Part shown: piece by piece, positions 35,721 through 46,909 of the stretch
How the letters are laid out: the number at the start of each line of letters is the position of its first letter
Numbering within the stretch: the first letter of the stretch is position 1
Assembly (NCBI GenBank): GCA_037127315.1
Contig: JBBBDQ010001124.1
Coordinates: forward strand, 3,273,501 to 3,337,500
Origin: Ascarosepion bandense
Lineage: Eukaryota > Mollusca > Cephalopoda > Sepiida > Sepiidae
Direction: 5' to 3'
DNA: 64,000 nucleotides
Position numbers and translations under genes: made by a program
Notes under the pieces: generated by a model
Told to the model about the DNA's origin: nothing
The model's database searches: none
The model's input: the letters and a program-made list of their open reading frames with translations, nothing else

Positions 35721-36016
35721 ATAATTGCACCTAATGGGGTGTTTTTCGTTATTTGGATTTTAAAAGAGTTACCAAAAAAAGGGGAAAGATCGATAAATAA
35801 TTTTTTCTTTTTGAACTTTCATACAAAAACTAATCTAACAGTTGTAAAAATTAAATTCTTTCAAAAAATGTTCACACAAAAAAAAATGGCATTAAACTTT
35901 ACATTTTCAGATCCTTCAAACGTCTTTATTTAATAAATAAAACTAACAGCAATGAGATGAATTTTAAGATTGTATCAAAAAATTACAAGTAAATTTTTAA
36001 AAATTATATTCTGAGT

Positions 36017-36049
<33 letters not shown>

Positions 36050-36343
36050 GTTAAAGAAAATGATGTATTAAATTATGCAAGCACCAATTCTCAAAAGAAA
36101 TTATTCTTTGAGTTTTATCTGATTATTTTTGGTTAGGATCAGGGTGAATTTTCAGTACGCCCTCACTTGAAATTGCATAATTTTTTAACTTCTTCAGGAA
36201 TTCATCTTTATATAACTAAACAATTTTGTGAAAACATTAAAATATAAACATGAGCTATCATATAAAAACCGGGCAGAGAAACTGACCCATCAAAAATATT
36301 TCCAAGGTTTTCTGATAAAATCTATTCAGTAATGTTGTATCAG
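35721..36343. other. AT-rich intronic stretch with poly-T
   Basis: A T run of about 28 lies at 36021-36049. A 64-codon lysine/asparagine-rich ORF at 35739-35933 has no domain. Confidence 0.4.
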
Positions 36344-36655
36344 ATGTGCGTTGTGGTCCAGTGGATATTGGCTTGGAACGAGAAATTGGAGAGCCGAGTT
36401 CAAATTCCAGTTGAATTCATTGCATTCAGTTATGGGCAAATACCCTTGGGAAAGGTATTAATCCGTCTCTTCCTTCTAGTTATGGGTTAAATAACAGGAC
36501 AGATTGGGTTCTATAGCCTTGGCTGGCAACCAGTCTACCGCAGAATGCAATGGCAACCTACTGCGGGATAATCTTCTGCACAGTCAGTCATGTCTTTTTC
36601 GAGACATGATCGCCCAAGCATGTTTCACGTATGGCACTTAACTGACTGAATGTTG
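36344..36655 (+). mobile_element. SINE-A copy, full length
   Basis: It runs from 'gatgtgcgttgtggtccagtgg' to 'gtatggcacttaactgactga'. The box-B-like 'gagttcaaattccag' is present. The two-part structure is a tRNA-like head of about 75 nt followed by a family-specific body of about 230 nt containing the palindromic 'catgtctttttcgagacatg'. There is no A tail; the copy ends at the cttaactgactga block. Confidence 0.9.
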
Positions 36656-36713
36656 TATCACTGAGATGGTAGGACAATACCCAGAAGATACAGCACAATA
36701 TCCTGCTAAAGGA

Positions 36714-37021
36714 TATGTGCGTGGTGATCCAGTGGATATCGGCTTGGAACAAGAAATCGGAGAGCCAAGTTCGAATTCCAGTTGAATTCATTGCATTCAC
36801 TTACGCGCAAATACCCTTGGGAAAGGTATTAATCCGTCTCTTCCTTCCAGTTATGGGTTAAATAACAGGACAGATTGGGTTCTATAGCCTTGGCTGGCAA
36901 CCAGTCTACCGCAGAAAGCAATGGCAACCTACTGCGGGATAATCTTCTGCCCAGTCAGTCATGTCTCTTTCGAGACATGATCGTCCAAGCATGTTTCATG
37001 TATGGCACTTAACTGACTGAC
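36714..37021 (+). mobile_element. SINE-A copy, full length, second in tandem
   Basis: It is nearly identical to the copy 60 bp upstream and in the same orientation. The head (gatgtgcgtggtgatccagtgg) has small changes. The body includes the perfect 'tgtctctttcgagaca' palindrome. Confidence 0.9.
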
Positions 37022-37464
37022 CATAAGACAGAACAACAAATAGTAGAGGAGAGGTTAAGTCGTTAGGTTAGAATTACAGAGAGCACAATCCGATAGTAAT
37101 TGTCAATGACACACTGAAATCCCAGACTGCTGTTAGTTTTTATTTTTATAGCTACCTCTGTTCACAGACCATTCCATTCTTGAGAGCACCAGAGGAGTGT
37201 TAGCTGCTCCATAACAAGTAATTAATAAGTGCTGAAAATTTCATTTAAATCTAATAATTCCCTGATTATTTGGCAAATTTAAAATTTTACTGGAGGTAGG
37301 CATTTTTTACTTTTATTTTGGGAAAAAAAAATCATTCATTATGGTGGTACTTGAAATATATAAGTTGCTTTTTTACTATTGAGATTGTCAATCTATAGCA
37401 GTGAGTAGATAGGAAAGGACTGGAAAATCTATCGCCCGGTTACACTCCATCCACGTCTATTGAA

Positions 37465-37605
37465 CAGGTTAAGAGGCTCATCCCTTGTTCCCTGTTTAGG
37501 ATGTGGTTTCTGGCTTTCTCTTTTCCAATCTTTTCACTCTTACGTAGCCCCGTGCACATAAGTGGCGTTACCACTTGCTTGGGGTGATACGATTAAAAAA
37601 AAAAA
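37465..37605 (+). mobile_element. Short LINE-I 3'-end piece with poly-A
   Basis: It is about 140 bp, from 'aagaggctcatcccttgttc' to 'gcttggggtgatacgatt' + A13, and nearly the same length and sequence as the piece at 7000-7144. Confidence 0.7.
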
Positions 37606-38074
37606 AAATAAGAAAGGTCTTTGGTGAGATTTAAACTGTTTTCCCAAATGTTAAGCTACAAAATTCTGATAACTTTTCAAAAGACTAAATCTAAACTAAA
37701 AACTTCATCACTATCTTTATAATTTCCATATTTGCTTTTACATGAGTAGCATTAGTTATAGTATTACTTTATTAAATTTTATTCGAATTATTGTCAGCAA
37801 TTATTTATATTTTCACTAAAATTTAATTTAATTTTTAGCTGCTTTTTAACTAAGTCATCAATCTCTGTGAGTAGACAGTACATGATTGGAAATAATAATT
37901 AACCATTGAGATTTTTGTGTGTTGCTGAAGTCTAGCACAGCATGGGCAATCAGAAAAGTTTTAGATATCTAAGGCTGTGCTAAGGCTTTGAGATGTAGCT
38001 TGATATCCAGTAAGTGAAAAATGAGCAAGAAAAGTTGGGTGGGGGGGAGCAAGCGTGTCTGAGTATTGAAAGGG

Positions 38075-38105
<31 letters not shown>

Positions 38106-38114
38106 GTAAGGTTG
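37606..38114. other. AT-rich intronic stretch
   Basis: Nothing was recognised apart from a T run at about 38081-38105. Confidence 0.4.
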
Positions 38115-38214
38115 ATCTAGATCAGTGATTCCCAAACTGGGGAAAATAATTACACTACCTACTAAATAAATAAATAAAAAAAAAATCTCTGATGAATTTT
38201 CTCACGTGTGTGAA

Positions 38215-38245
<31 letters not shown>

Positions 38246-38449
38246 AAGACCCTCTCTATCCACTTTTCCACTTTACTCTGTAACTATAAGTTTATCTGTA
38301 TATTTGTACATTTGAAAAATAAAATAATAGACAGATTCAGTGTGTTTTAACTGATCTTTCTCTCCTACACATGAAGGGAGAAATCTGGATGGTTGAACTG
38401 GGTGTAGAGGGAAATGACAGGAAAAAGTTTGGGAACCACTGATCTAGAT
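38115..38449. mobile_element. hAT-type MITE with 8-bp target duplication
   Basis: The element is 38123-38441 (319 bp). Its ends are CAGTGATTCCCAAACT and, inverted, CAGTGGTTCCCAAACT (one mismatch). It is flanked by identical 8-bp ATCTAGAT at 38115-38122 and 38442-38449. These are the hallmarks of hAT-superfamily elements. There is no ORF inside, and a (GA)n tract lies at 38225-38248. Confidence 0.92.
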
Positions 38450-38924
38450 CTAAATACTCCAGAATGCTCTTTGCCGGAGACCATCTGAGCAGACTGGTTT
38501 CCCGTTAATTGAAGGTATTTCTAACTGGGCCCCATCTCTAAGGTTGTGTGTTGCTTTTAGTAAATTTTATTATGAGGCTAAATTTTTGTATATTACAGAT
38601 CTATTAAGCTACGTTGGTTTACACAAAATGTAACCATGTCATACACATTTAACTGTGGTGCATGTGCCTTGTATACCTTTACAGGACTGAATGCCATGAT
38701 GGATAGATTGGGCTTTGTATATTGTGCCCTAGTGTCATCTTTTTGGTGGACTGTTCTTTCACTCAATCTATTTTCAATTTTGTTGTTTTTATAATTCTAT
38801 TTCTCAGTTAAAAAAATCTGATAAAATTGGCAAAGAGAAATTGACTAATTTGCAATACAATGAAAAATAATCAAGTAAATACTTTCATTCACTCTAAAAT
38901 TACATGTTTGTTTTTTTTTTTTTT

Positions 38925-39222
38925 TAATTTATTTCACTCCAAGCAAGGCAATAAAGCTACTAAGATGTAAGAGTTGACTGAGTGTTAGGGAATGTGAGAA
39001 AGAAACAAAAGTATTATTAAGGAGAGAGAGGAATAAAAAACAGGAATTAAGAAGACAAGATAAAGATTGACATTTTATTTAAATTTTTGAAGATCAAAGT
39101 TGACTGGAAAGCAAGAAAGTTTTATGAGAAGTGCAAGAGAAAAAAAACTGTTTGCATAAAACTTAGTTACATGTAGCCATTTCAACTATAAAACAATGAG
39201 ATATTGTTACCGATCTAGTTAG
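38925..39222 (-). mobile_element. LINE-I 3' fragment, minus strand
   Basis: It starts after T13 with 'tttcactccaagcaaggcaataaagc' (reverse complement of the LINE-I tail) and runs through the 'gaagatcaaagttgactgg' region. It is decayed, and the SINE at 39224 follows directly. Confidence 0.6.
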
Positions 39223-39223
39223 T

Positions 39224-39500
39224 CAAGTCAGTTAAGTGTCGTAGATGATACATGCTCGGATGATCATGACTGGGCAGAAAATTATCCCGCAGTAGGTTAC
39301 CATTACTTTCTGCGATAGACTGGTTGCCAACCAAGTCTATAGAACCCAATCTGTCCTGTTAATTAACCCATAACTGGGAGAAAGAGATAGATTAATACCT
39401 TTTTCAGGGGTATTTGAGCGTAAGTAAATGCAATGAATACAACTGGAATTTGAACTTGGCTCCCCAAATTCTTGTTCCAAGCTGATATCCACCAATCTAG
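39224..39500 (-). mobile_element. SINE-A copy, minus strand
   Basis: It runs from 'gtcagttaagtgtcgtagatg' (tail) to 'ccaagctgatatccacc' (head). The 'gaaagagacat' part of the central palindrome is deleted, and the last few head bases are lost. Confidence 0.85.
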
Positions 39501-39837
39501 TACTGGGTTTAAATTCATAAAGTTTAGGTATCATGCAACAAAGTAATGTTTATTTTGTTATAATACAAAAATGTAGCATAAAACCAAAAAGTTGGGGATA
39601 AGGGAAGGCTGGTTTTCAATCTGTCTTATCTTAAACTTAGCTAGCCACGATTACTGACCCAAATATACCACAGTATTCCTTACACCAAAACTACATATTC
39701 CTACTTAGCATTTTTATTGCAGCCACCATATTACCTTAAAATCTCCGTCTGGTGGGGAGGATAAAAATAACTATTTAAAAATGAAACCCTAATTAATATA
39801 ATCCTCTATTACAACTGTTATCTATTTGTGTGTGCAC

Positions 39838-40053
39838 TTTTATAATCATATCGCCCCGAATAAGGCATTTTACTGCTACTATTTTGCAGGGGATTACATA
39901 GTAGGAAAGTTATGAGAAAGAGTGACAGGTTATAGGGGGTGTCAGAAAGTGGGTAAGAGAAGGATGAGAATACTGACGAGAGTTGAGTGGACAGAGAAAG
40001 GAGCATGAGAGAGAGGATGCAGGTTAGTGAGATAGGAGATGACTTTCTTTTTT

Positions 40054-40084
<31 letters not shown>

Positions 40085-40350
40085 ATAATCATATCGCCCC
40101 CAAGCAAGGAATTTTACTGTCACTGTTGTGCAGGGGATTACATAGTAGGAAAGTTATGAGAAAGAGTGTCAAAAAGTGGGTAAGAGAAGGATGAGAATAC
40201 TGATGAGAGTGGAGTGGACAGAGAAAGGAGCATGAGAGAGAGAGGATGCAGGTTATTGAGATAGGAGATGACTATTGACTTTACATTTAAATTCTTGGAG
40301 ATTGTAGCTGTTGGGGAAGCTAGTAACCGGAATGGAATTCCACAATATAT
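39838..40350 (-). mobile_element. Two tandem LINE-I 3' ends separated by poly-T
   Basis: 39838-40045 and 40083-40350 both begin with 'ataatcatatcgcccc' and share about 200 bp at high identity. They are separated by a pyrimidine tract (40046-40082) that equals the poly-A of the upstream unit. The first unit stops at 'ggagatgact'; the second continues past that same sequence. Confidence 0.8.
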
Positions 40351-41402
40351 GGTAATTATTATTACCTTATATTACTGTTATTGGCTAGTTTAATATTACT
40401 TTTGTACAGGGCTACTCTTTTATTCAGGTCTTGTTGCCCCCATGTATGTTTTTGCACATTTATCACATTTCAGAGCATAAATTATGTTTTGAGAGTTGCA
40501 GCTCATATTTGTTTTTATTTCAATTGTAGTTTTCAAATGAATGAATAGTAGACTTATAAATGTGCAACATATATTCTGTCGAGAAAAATTCTTCAGCATG
40601 ACATATTAAACCTATACCAATTTCTCTTGTTAGAACAACCCTATTTCTGTTATATTTAGTGTATTTGAGTTCACAGATAATTTTCAAAACATATTGTTAA
40701 ATATAACAGACAGTGCATGTCTATTATGTTTAATCATGAGCCATTCTAAACATAATATTTTGGTTTTAATTTCAGGGGAAAATAAAGATGAAAATTGTCC
40801 AACATTTTTTTTATTATGCTGGTTTTCATATCATTTACATATTGTTTTTTCTTTCTATATATAGTTATTTCTGATAAAGCTTAATTTATAAATTTGATGC
40901 AATTAGAGATTAACAACAACTAATAATAGAATCATAATGATATACTGCAATAAAATAGAACAGTTATAACCGTATACTGTAATAGAACAATTACTGTTCA
41001 GGGTTTGCTCAACAATGGTTAAAGATTACTATAATAAAATATAATAAATAAATATAAGAATATAATAAAACAATTATAAGAATATATTAGAATAAAAATT
41101 ATGCAACATAAGATCTGTACATCTTATCAAGCTCAGCATTCATTTTTTTTCTTGTGTCCTTGTTATACCATGCAAGGAATCATTACTTAATATGATAACA
41201 GAGGACATGAAATTGGGGATGTTGTTAAATGACATTAGTCAGGTTTGTTTTAAATGAAATTTAAATACAATTTTCTAAATTTATAAACATTAGTAGATAT
41301 TTTTCTGCACATATGTATAAATCATTTCAGAATATACACAAAAAAAATGTAAAGTGTGTCTGATCAAAATTTAGACTCATGGGATTTTTCTTGTTCTTTC
41401 AG
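40351..41402. other. AT-rich end of the large intron
   Basis: It has AT-rich simple sequence with repeated 'aataaaataga'-type phrases (40930-41100). A pyrimidine tract and 'tttcag' precede the exon at 41403. Confidence 0.45.
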
Positions 41403-41525
41403 GCTTCTTTGTTTTTTGCAAATTATGGCACTTCTGCTGATTTTAACCACTTAAAGAATCTGGAGATCAATCTTACTGACCAAATGGTTTTGTTGCGGAT
41501 TGGGAAACTTTCTATAGAGGAAAAG
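41403..41525 (+). CDS. Exon of the TfR/NAALAD-like protein, PA-domain segment
   Basis: Acceptor 'ttgttctttcag' ends at 41402 and donor 'gtgagt' starts at 41526. It is exactly 41 codons, phase 0 at both ends. The protein reads ASLFFANYGTSADFNHLKNL, then INLTDQMVLLRIGKLSIEEK. In this family the matching PA-domain stretch has the pattern 'VhANhGTxxDFxxL...hxGxIVhxRxGK....K', where a strand-loop-strand unit leads into the apical/PA domain. The closing 'GKLSIEEK' resembles transferrin receptors ('GKITFAEK') slightly more than carboxypeptidase II ('GKVFRGNK'), which is a weak hint. It directly continues the exon at 21847-22138. The next expected exon ('VANA..GA.GVLIY' region) was not found downstream. 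Confidence 0.78.
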
Positions 41526-41562
41526 GTGAGTATTAGAATCTATGATACATCTTTGTTAACAT

Positions 41563-41596
41563 AACATTCCGAGCCGATATCACAACGCACATCAAC
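41563..41596 (-). repeat. SINE-A head fragment
   Basis: The reverse complement reads 'gatgtgcgttgtgatatcgg' followed by ctcggaatg, the SINE head with a 10-bp gap. Only the head is present. It lies 38 bp past the exon. Confidence 0.55.
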
Positions 41597-41604
41597 ATTC
41601 ATTT

Positions 41605-41765
41605 CAATATTTGTCTATATTTCTGAAATGAGGTAGTATTTACACTATTTACATTATTTGGACTATTGTCCTTATCTTTGTTGCCATTTGTAAAACATTT
41701 CAGCTAATGTACGCTCCGGCCTTCTTTAAATGCTAGGAATTTTGAACTGAAACATTTAAGGACAC
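41605..41765 (-). repeat. Second copy of the 2450-2690 inverted-repeat element
   Basis: 'gtctatatttctgaaatgag' at 41623 matches the reverse complement of 2670-2690. 'catttcagctaatgtacgct' + 'ccggccttcttt' matches the 2470-2500 end. The order shows that both termini of the element carry the same motif inverted. Confidence 0.5.
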
Positions 41766-42127
41766 ATGGCCCAGTGGATATAGACGATGATTAATTCCAG
41801 TGACTTGACCCAAAAAGAGTGGTGAATTCAATTTCAAGCTACAGCAGTGGTGAACAAGTAACTTAGAGGGTTAGAAAGAGATAACTCATGACTACCAAAA
41901 GAGGCTTTAGACAAGGAATGAGAAGAGAAACTCTTTTCATTTTCTTGGGCACATGTTTTCCACTGTGTTAAGTGTAACAAAAGAAAAAAAAATATGATTG
42001 ACCAAAACTCAGAGTTAAATCACATACAAATATTTAATTTATGATAAACACAAAATTATGTATATACAAAATTGACAATTTTTTGCATTCAAAACCGGAA
42101 CGTAGAGTTTACTACTGGCAGGCGAAG

Positions 42128-42606
42128 TGTTACGAAGGGGAAGGAAGGGTCAGTATCTTTACCTAGTTAAGTTAGCGAAGTAGTTTACGTGCTACACTTT
42201 TTGGGAATCTTTAAATGTGTATATAAAGAATAATTATTAGTTTGGTCAATGAAAGTCAAAAATATCTATTTACCCATATAGTTCCATGAGGTTCTCTTTC
42301 AGGTTTTAGTTGGTCAGCAACTTTTCTTAGAGATTCTTCAGCCGGAGTTGATAATGTCAGCAAATCCTGTTAACAACTGACTACTCTCTTCCCAAAACCT
42401 ATTTTTATGGGGGCTAACACCTTGTTTGCATATCTCTAGAATCTTTTCGAATTCTCTCGATTTTACTCAAACATTCTACAATCTTCCAAAACGTTCTATT
42501 CCTAATTTCTCTATTTAACAATTATTAAATGAATTAAAACCTTTTTGTATTAACAAGTAGGACTCAATAGAATTCCTTACTATAACTTTTTAGATATTAT
42601 TTTTTT

Positions 42607-42643
<37 letters not shown>

Positions 42644-42665
42644 ATATATATGCATCTTTGTAACA
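42128..42665 (-). repeat. LTR-like repeat with TGTTAC...GTAACA ends (copy 2)
   Basis: It is 538 bp bounded by the inverted hexamers tgttac (42128) and gtaaca (42660-42665). It shares over 250 bp with 33770-34129, including a TATA-like 'cataaaaatagg'. A (TA)n tract has expanded near its start at 42609-42637. No target duplication and no clear primer-binding site were seen, so 'LTR' is inference. Confidence 0.45.
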
Positions 42666-43295
42666 ACTGATATGAAGTGAAGTGATTATATTAATTCAGT
42701 TGCTAGTTCTACTGCTGGGAAAGTTGATTCACTGTGTTGGGCAAGACAGTTTTTCTTAAAATCCATCTTGCACATTTATAATTCTACCATTTATTCATGC
42801 ATTGAATACTGCTGCCATATTTGGTCTGGTCTGGTGTTCCTACTATATATCTCAAAGTTCTTGACAATTTAAAGAAGGGCCTGCAATGTAATTGATTCTG
42901 ACCTGGCATCTCAACTTACCTTCTCACAAATATAACATGGTTTCCTTGTCTTTGCTACAAATACTTGGCAATTGTTCTGATGTGCTACTCTTTGGTGCCT
43001 TGACTGCATGAATTTAAGCATGTTTCTAGATTGGTAACTAGGTCTTACCATTTTACTGTTAAATTAGCTAGATGCATCTATCTGTTATAATAGTTTCTTT
43101 TTTTGCATTTATTACCTGTGGAATTTGCAATTTCTTGCATCCCTGCCACCAAAAATCTTCAAAACTTTACATGCAACATTAGTTGCAATATTCTGACTTC
43201 TTGAACCCTGATCCTTCATGGTTTTTTTCTCTGCAAGATTTCTCATTCTCTTTCCACCTGCATCCTCATCTTGCTTGGAGTGAAATAATTAAAAA
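42666..43295 (+). pseudogene. LINE-I reverse transcriptase C-terminal part, plus strand (dead)
   Basis: Broken frames show the landmarks SVASSTAGKVDSLCWARQFF, IYNSTIYSCIEYCCHIWSG, VLDNLKKGLQCN, and 'ctgtggaatttgcaatttct' (the LWN.LP position). It ends at 'cttgcttggagtgaaataat' + A11. It is 5'-truncated and abuts the LTR-like repeat. Confidence 0.68.
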
Positions 43296-43479
43296 AAAAA
43301 AATGATGAAAAGGAAAAAATAAACAAACATGGTGGGATTGTTTTTCTGATGTATTGAATAATTGAGAACTTTAAGAGGGATAGGACAGAAATAAATTACT
43401 TGATGAAAACATGAATAATTTTTTTTATATATTTTTAAAAACTATACATTAATCTTAAAAGTTAAGAATATTCTTCTTC

Positions 43480-44150
43480 TTTTATGTGCTCTGTCCTTTC
43501 AGGACGTAAGTGATCATGGCTCTCCACATCTCCCTATTCCTGGTGGCTCTTAACCTGCTTTTTCCTGTTACACCACGCAACCCTTGTTCCATCATTCACC
43601 TGATCAGGTCCTCCAAATATGTTATCCACTGCTTTCCCCTGTCTCTTTTTCCCTCTATCTGGCCTGTTAGTATCAGGTTCTCCAAGCCATCCTTCCTCAT
43701 TGCATGTCCCAGGAACTTTAGCTGTCTCTTCCTGATGCTCTGTATTAATTTCGTTTTTGTTTCCATTCTTTCTAAAACCTCATCATGGCTCACATGCTCG
43801 ATCCATGATATTCACAGCATCCTTCTGTAGAACCACATTTTAGCTGCTTCAAGTTTTTCCTTCATCTTCGAAAATATTGTCCAACATTCATTACCATATT
43901 GAAGAACCGACATCACATCACAATCCAGTACTCTCGTCTTTGTTTCTAGCAGAATTTTTCTGTTTCTTAATACTTTACTCAACTTCTGGAATGCGTCATT
44001 CGTCATGCCAACTTGCCTTCGGATCTCTGTGTCGCACTTTTCGTCTTCTGTTAGAACACTTCCGAGGTATTTAAATTTTGGTACCTGCTTGACTTTAGTA
44101 TTTGACATTTTGCCCTTTTTGCTGATGACCATGCATTCTAAGCAATCAAT
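43480..44150 (-). pseudogene. LINE-III reverse transcriptase C-terminal part (best copy)
   Basis: Minus strand. 44132-43812 reads PKFKYLGSVLTEDEKCDTEI, VLRNRKILLETKTRVLDCDV, LQYGNECWTIFSKMKEKLEA, MWFYRRML. After a frameshift, 43793-43596 reads MSHDEVLERMETKTKLIQSI, RQLKFLGHAMRKDGLENL, and GKRDRGKQWITYLEDL. This module order (thumb, then 'KxxxFLGHxxR') is typical of endonuclease-RT LINEs of the RTE/Ingi-like kind. A 3' end like 'aaaggacagagcacata' closes it. One frameshift and at least one stop inactivate it, and the N-terminus is missing. Confidence 0.78.
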
Positions 44151-45046
44151 CTAATATGTTATTGAATTTTAGGTACTTTGTCTTTAAAGCGTTGTTTACA
44201 AAGATACTTGCTGAGAAAATGTTAGAAAATTACCAATAAAATTTTAATTTATTGTATATCTTATTTTCTGATAATGCCATGTATGAACATTCCATATTTT
44301 AAAGAATGAACAGGTTTATACATACACAAAAAAAAGCATAATTCTTTTTAAAATACTAGGTGTCATTGAATTGTAGCGAGCCTTACCACTTAAGCAGCTT
44401 TTATTTAATAACAATATCAAAACTGCTACAAAATAATGAAGATGTTTTAAAGATTTAAGAATTTATTAATTATTCTAATGAAAATTTGAAAAACGTACAA
44501 CTATTTTTGTAAAAATTTTTATTCATCGAAAGTTTTTTTTTATAACACATTCGTGTCTATAATAATTCATTAAAAACAAAATTTTTGCAATTAAAGTGTC
44601 TTATTTTTATTGTATTCTTTATTTTACGATTTAGTGCAGATTTTCTGCAACTGGGGGGGGGATCTTTTTTGATGACAAATTTAGATGATTTAAATTTTCT
44701 GTGGATGTGTCCTTATAACAAATATAAATATTAAATGACACAAAAAAGAATTTTCATAAAAAGTAAATGGTTCAGTAACAGATTAAAATAGATTTTCTTA
44801 AAAAGGAAGAAAACATTTAAAAATGTCTCATTTCTTAATAAGTCCTAAAAGTTTCATTAAAATAAACTTAATTTTGCAAGAATTAATGTTTTTATTTAAA
44901 ATATGTTCACATTTCTAATACAAATTTAAGGTCCTGTTTTGATGGTGGGGGAATTAACCAAAATTTGCAATGTTCTAAAAAATTTAAAAAAAATTAATCA
45001 AGAAGTCCTTTGTCCTTAATAAGAAAACACAAAGATTTTAAGGTTT

Positions 45047-45092
<46 letters not shown>

Positions 45093-45546
45093 ACATTTTT
45101 TTTCATTATATATCCCTCTTTTTGGCTGAATTTTTAATGGAACCTAATAAAATGTTTCACTCTCTTATTATTTATTTGATATTCTTATTTTAGAATGAAG
45201 GCAAAGATATATTCTTTATAAGTGTCCTTTTTAAAACTAATAAACTATGAAAAAGTAATTAGGATCATTAAAAATTAGTAATAATGATCCTTGAAGATTT
45301 CTATTGATAAAGTCATTGATAGTTCATTGTAATAAAGCAGTAAAGGATAAAATACTTGTTGGTCTTATTTGATGAGTGTTCATTGGGAACTGTTCTCTTA
45401 TTCTTGATAACTGACTTGTACAGCAAATGACATTTGTTTAGTTGAAGCTTGTTTGAGCTTGTCTGACTATAAACCACAACATTTCTTCATTTCAGTCAAT
45501 AAATTTTTATGGATATCTTTTAGTGTTATATCTCGGGTTCCGGTGG
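44151..45546. other. AT-rich stretch
   Basis: No gene was found; an (AT)n tract lies at 45051-45087. It probably lies in the next intron of the TfR-like gene. Confidence 0.4.
45051..45087. repeat. (AT)n microsatellite
   Basis: A continuous AT dinucleotide tract. Confidence 0.95.
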
Positions 45547-45807
45547 GCACCTCCATGTGGTGTAATGGTTAGCAAGCTTGTCTTGCTAGAACCTATTACA
45601 GCTGTGTTGAGTTTGATCCACACTGGGTACCCTATACTTTTGGCCTTGTGCCACATCTAAGCCATGCTTAGAAAATCACTATATTGAGCACCTTGGTGTG
45701 GTGTAATGGTTAACCAGCTTGTCTCATTACAACTGAGTTTGATCGTCATTGGGTGCTACATACTTTGTCTTGTGCCACATCTAAGTTGTGCATAGAAAAT
45801 CACTATT
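45547..45807 (+). repeat. Tandem pair of a second tRNA-like SINE (SINE-B)
   Basis: Unit 1 is 45547-45687 and unit 2 is 45688-45807. Both read gcacct...'gtggtgtaatggttaa/gc' (box-A-like), then 'gagtttgatc' (box-B-like), then 'cttgtgccacatctaag', then 'tagaaaatcacta'. Unit 2 has lost about 20 bp near the middle. The family differs from SINE-A in its body. Confidence 0.75.
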
Positions 45808-46878
45808 TCCTTTTCTTGTTTTCTTATAAATCCATTATGTTTAATACAGTCTTTTTATTTATATATATATACACACACACACACACAGGCACGGATTTTT
45901 TGTGGTACAGAAATGAGTATTGCTTTAAAAGTAATTCTTTTTACAGAGAATAATGAGGATAAAATTTAAAGCAGAAAACAACTGGTTTCGCTCCCACTCA
46001 TTAAAGTTTTTAATTGCGAGAAAAGATAATAGGTGTGAGAAATGAATTATTCAATGATGGGAAAGGAGAATGAAATGCTACAGAATGATCATAGCAAGGC
46101 CCAGCAAACACTCTTGCTGTTTACACAGCGAGGATCTGCAAGATCTGATGTGAACAGACTTCAGCACCTTGAAATAGAAAAGTGAATGTGAATTGGCCAA
46201 TATGGAAAATCAATCCACATTAAACTCCATGGCATACTTTCTATTTCTATAAGATGTTCCCAAGTTGAGGAACAACAAATGTTATGGTTAAGTTAGTTTT
46301 CTTACCAGGTATGCAATACAGAATAAGGAATTAAATTTTTTATTTTCTAATAGTTTTTGTGTTAGCTAATATTTGTGACTGCATTAGTTTCTGTCTCCTT
46401 TCTTTTTTCTCTTTTTCTTCTCTCCCCCTTTTTATCCTTTCCACTTGTTTAAATCTGTGTGTGTATTTTGTGTTAATTTCCACTCCACCACTTTTTTTGT
46501 GTGTGTGTGTATGAATATATTCCTTCATAAATAATGTTTGTGTGATTAATTCTGTCTGGATGTTGTTTTGTGCATGTATAGTCCTTCCTCCTTTTTTGCG
46601 TTTGTATAAATTCTTGTTTTATGTATTTATGATTAAATTTATTCTTCGTTACTCTGTATTGTGATATGTGTGATTTGATATATCTATTCTCAATTTATTT
46701 CTAGTTTAAAAATCCCTCTGTTATAAACCATTGTTTTTTTGTTAAAAAAAAAGTGAAATTAACAATTTATTCATCAACAGTCTGAACGAGGCAATTGTAA
46801 AAAAATTTTACATTGCTGAAATAAATTCTGGATTTATATCTGTTTAATTATGTTTTGAGTTTTCCTTTGTATTATATA

Positions 46879-46909
<31 letters not shown>

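Larger units (their letters stand above)
22139..41402 (+). other. Intron of the TfR/NAALAD-like gene (19,264 bp, phase 0)
   Basis: It starts 'gtaagt' and ends 'ttgttctttcag'. Codon phase is zero on both sides, and joining the flanking exons keeps the protein family order. The intron is filled by the repeats listed separately between these positions. Its assignment depends on the two exons belonging to one gene; the order, strand, phase and homologous position all agree. Confidence 0.65.

Noticed and set aside
36344..36420. Possible tRNA gene
   Set aside because: The head has tRNA-like boxes but does not keep a full cloverleaf and is always joined to the same SINE body.
46042..46185. 47-codon ORF starting MNYSMMGKENEML, in a less AT-rich patch
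   Set aside because: Too short, with no domain, splice signal or repeat support; chance is the simplest explanation.
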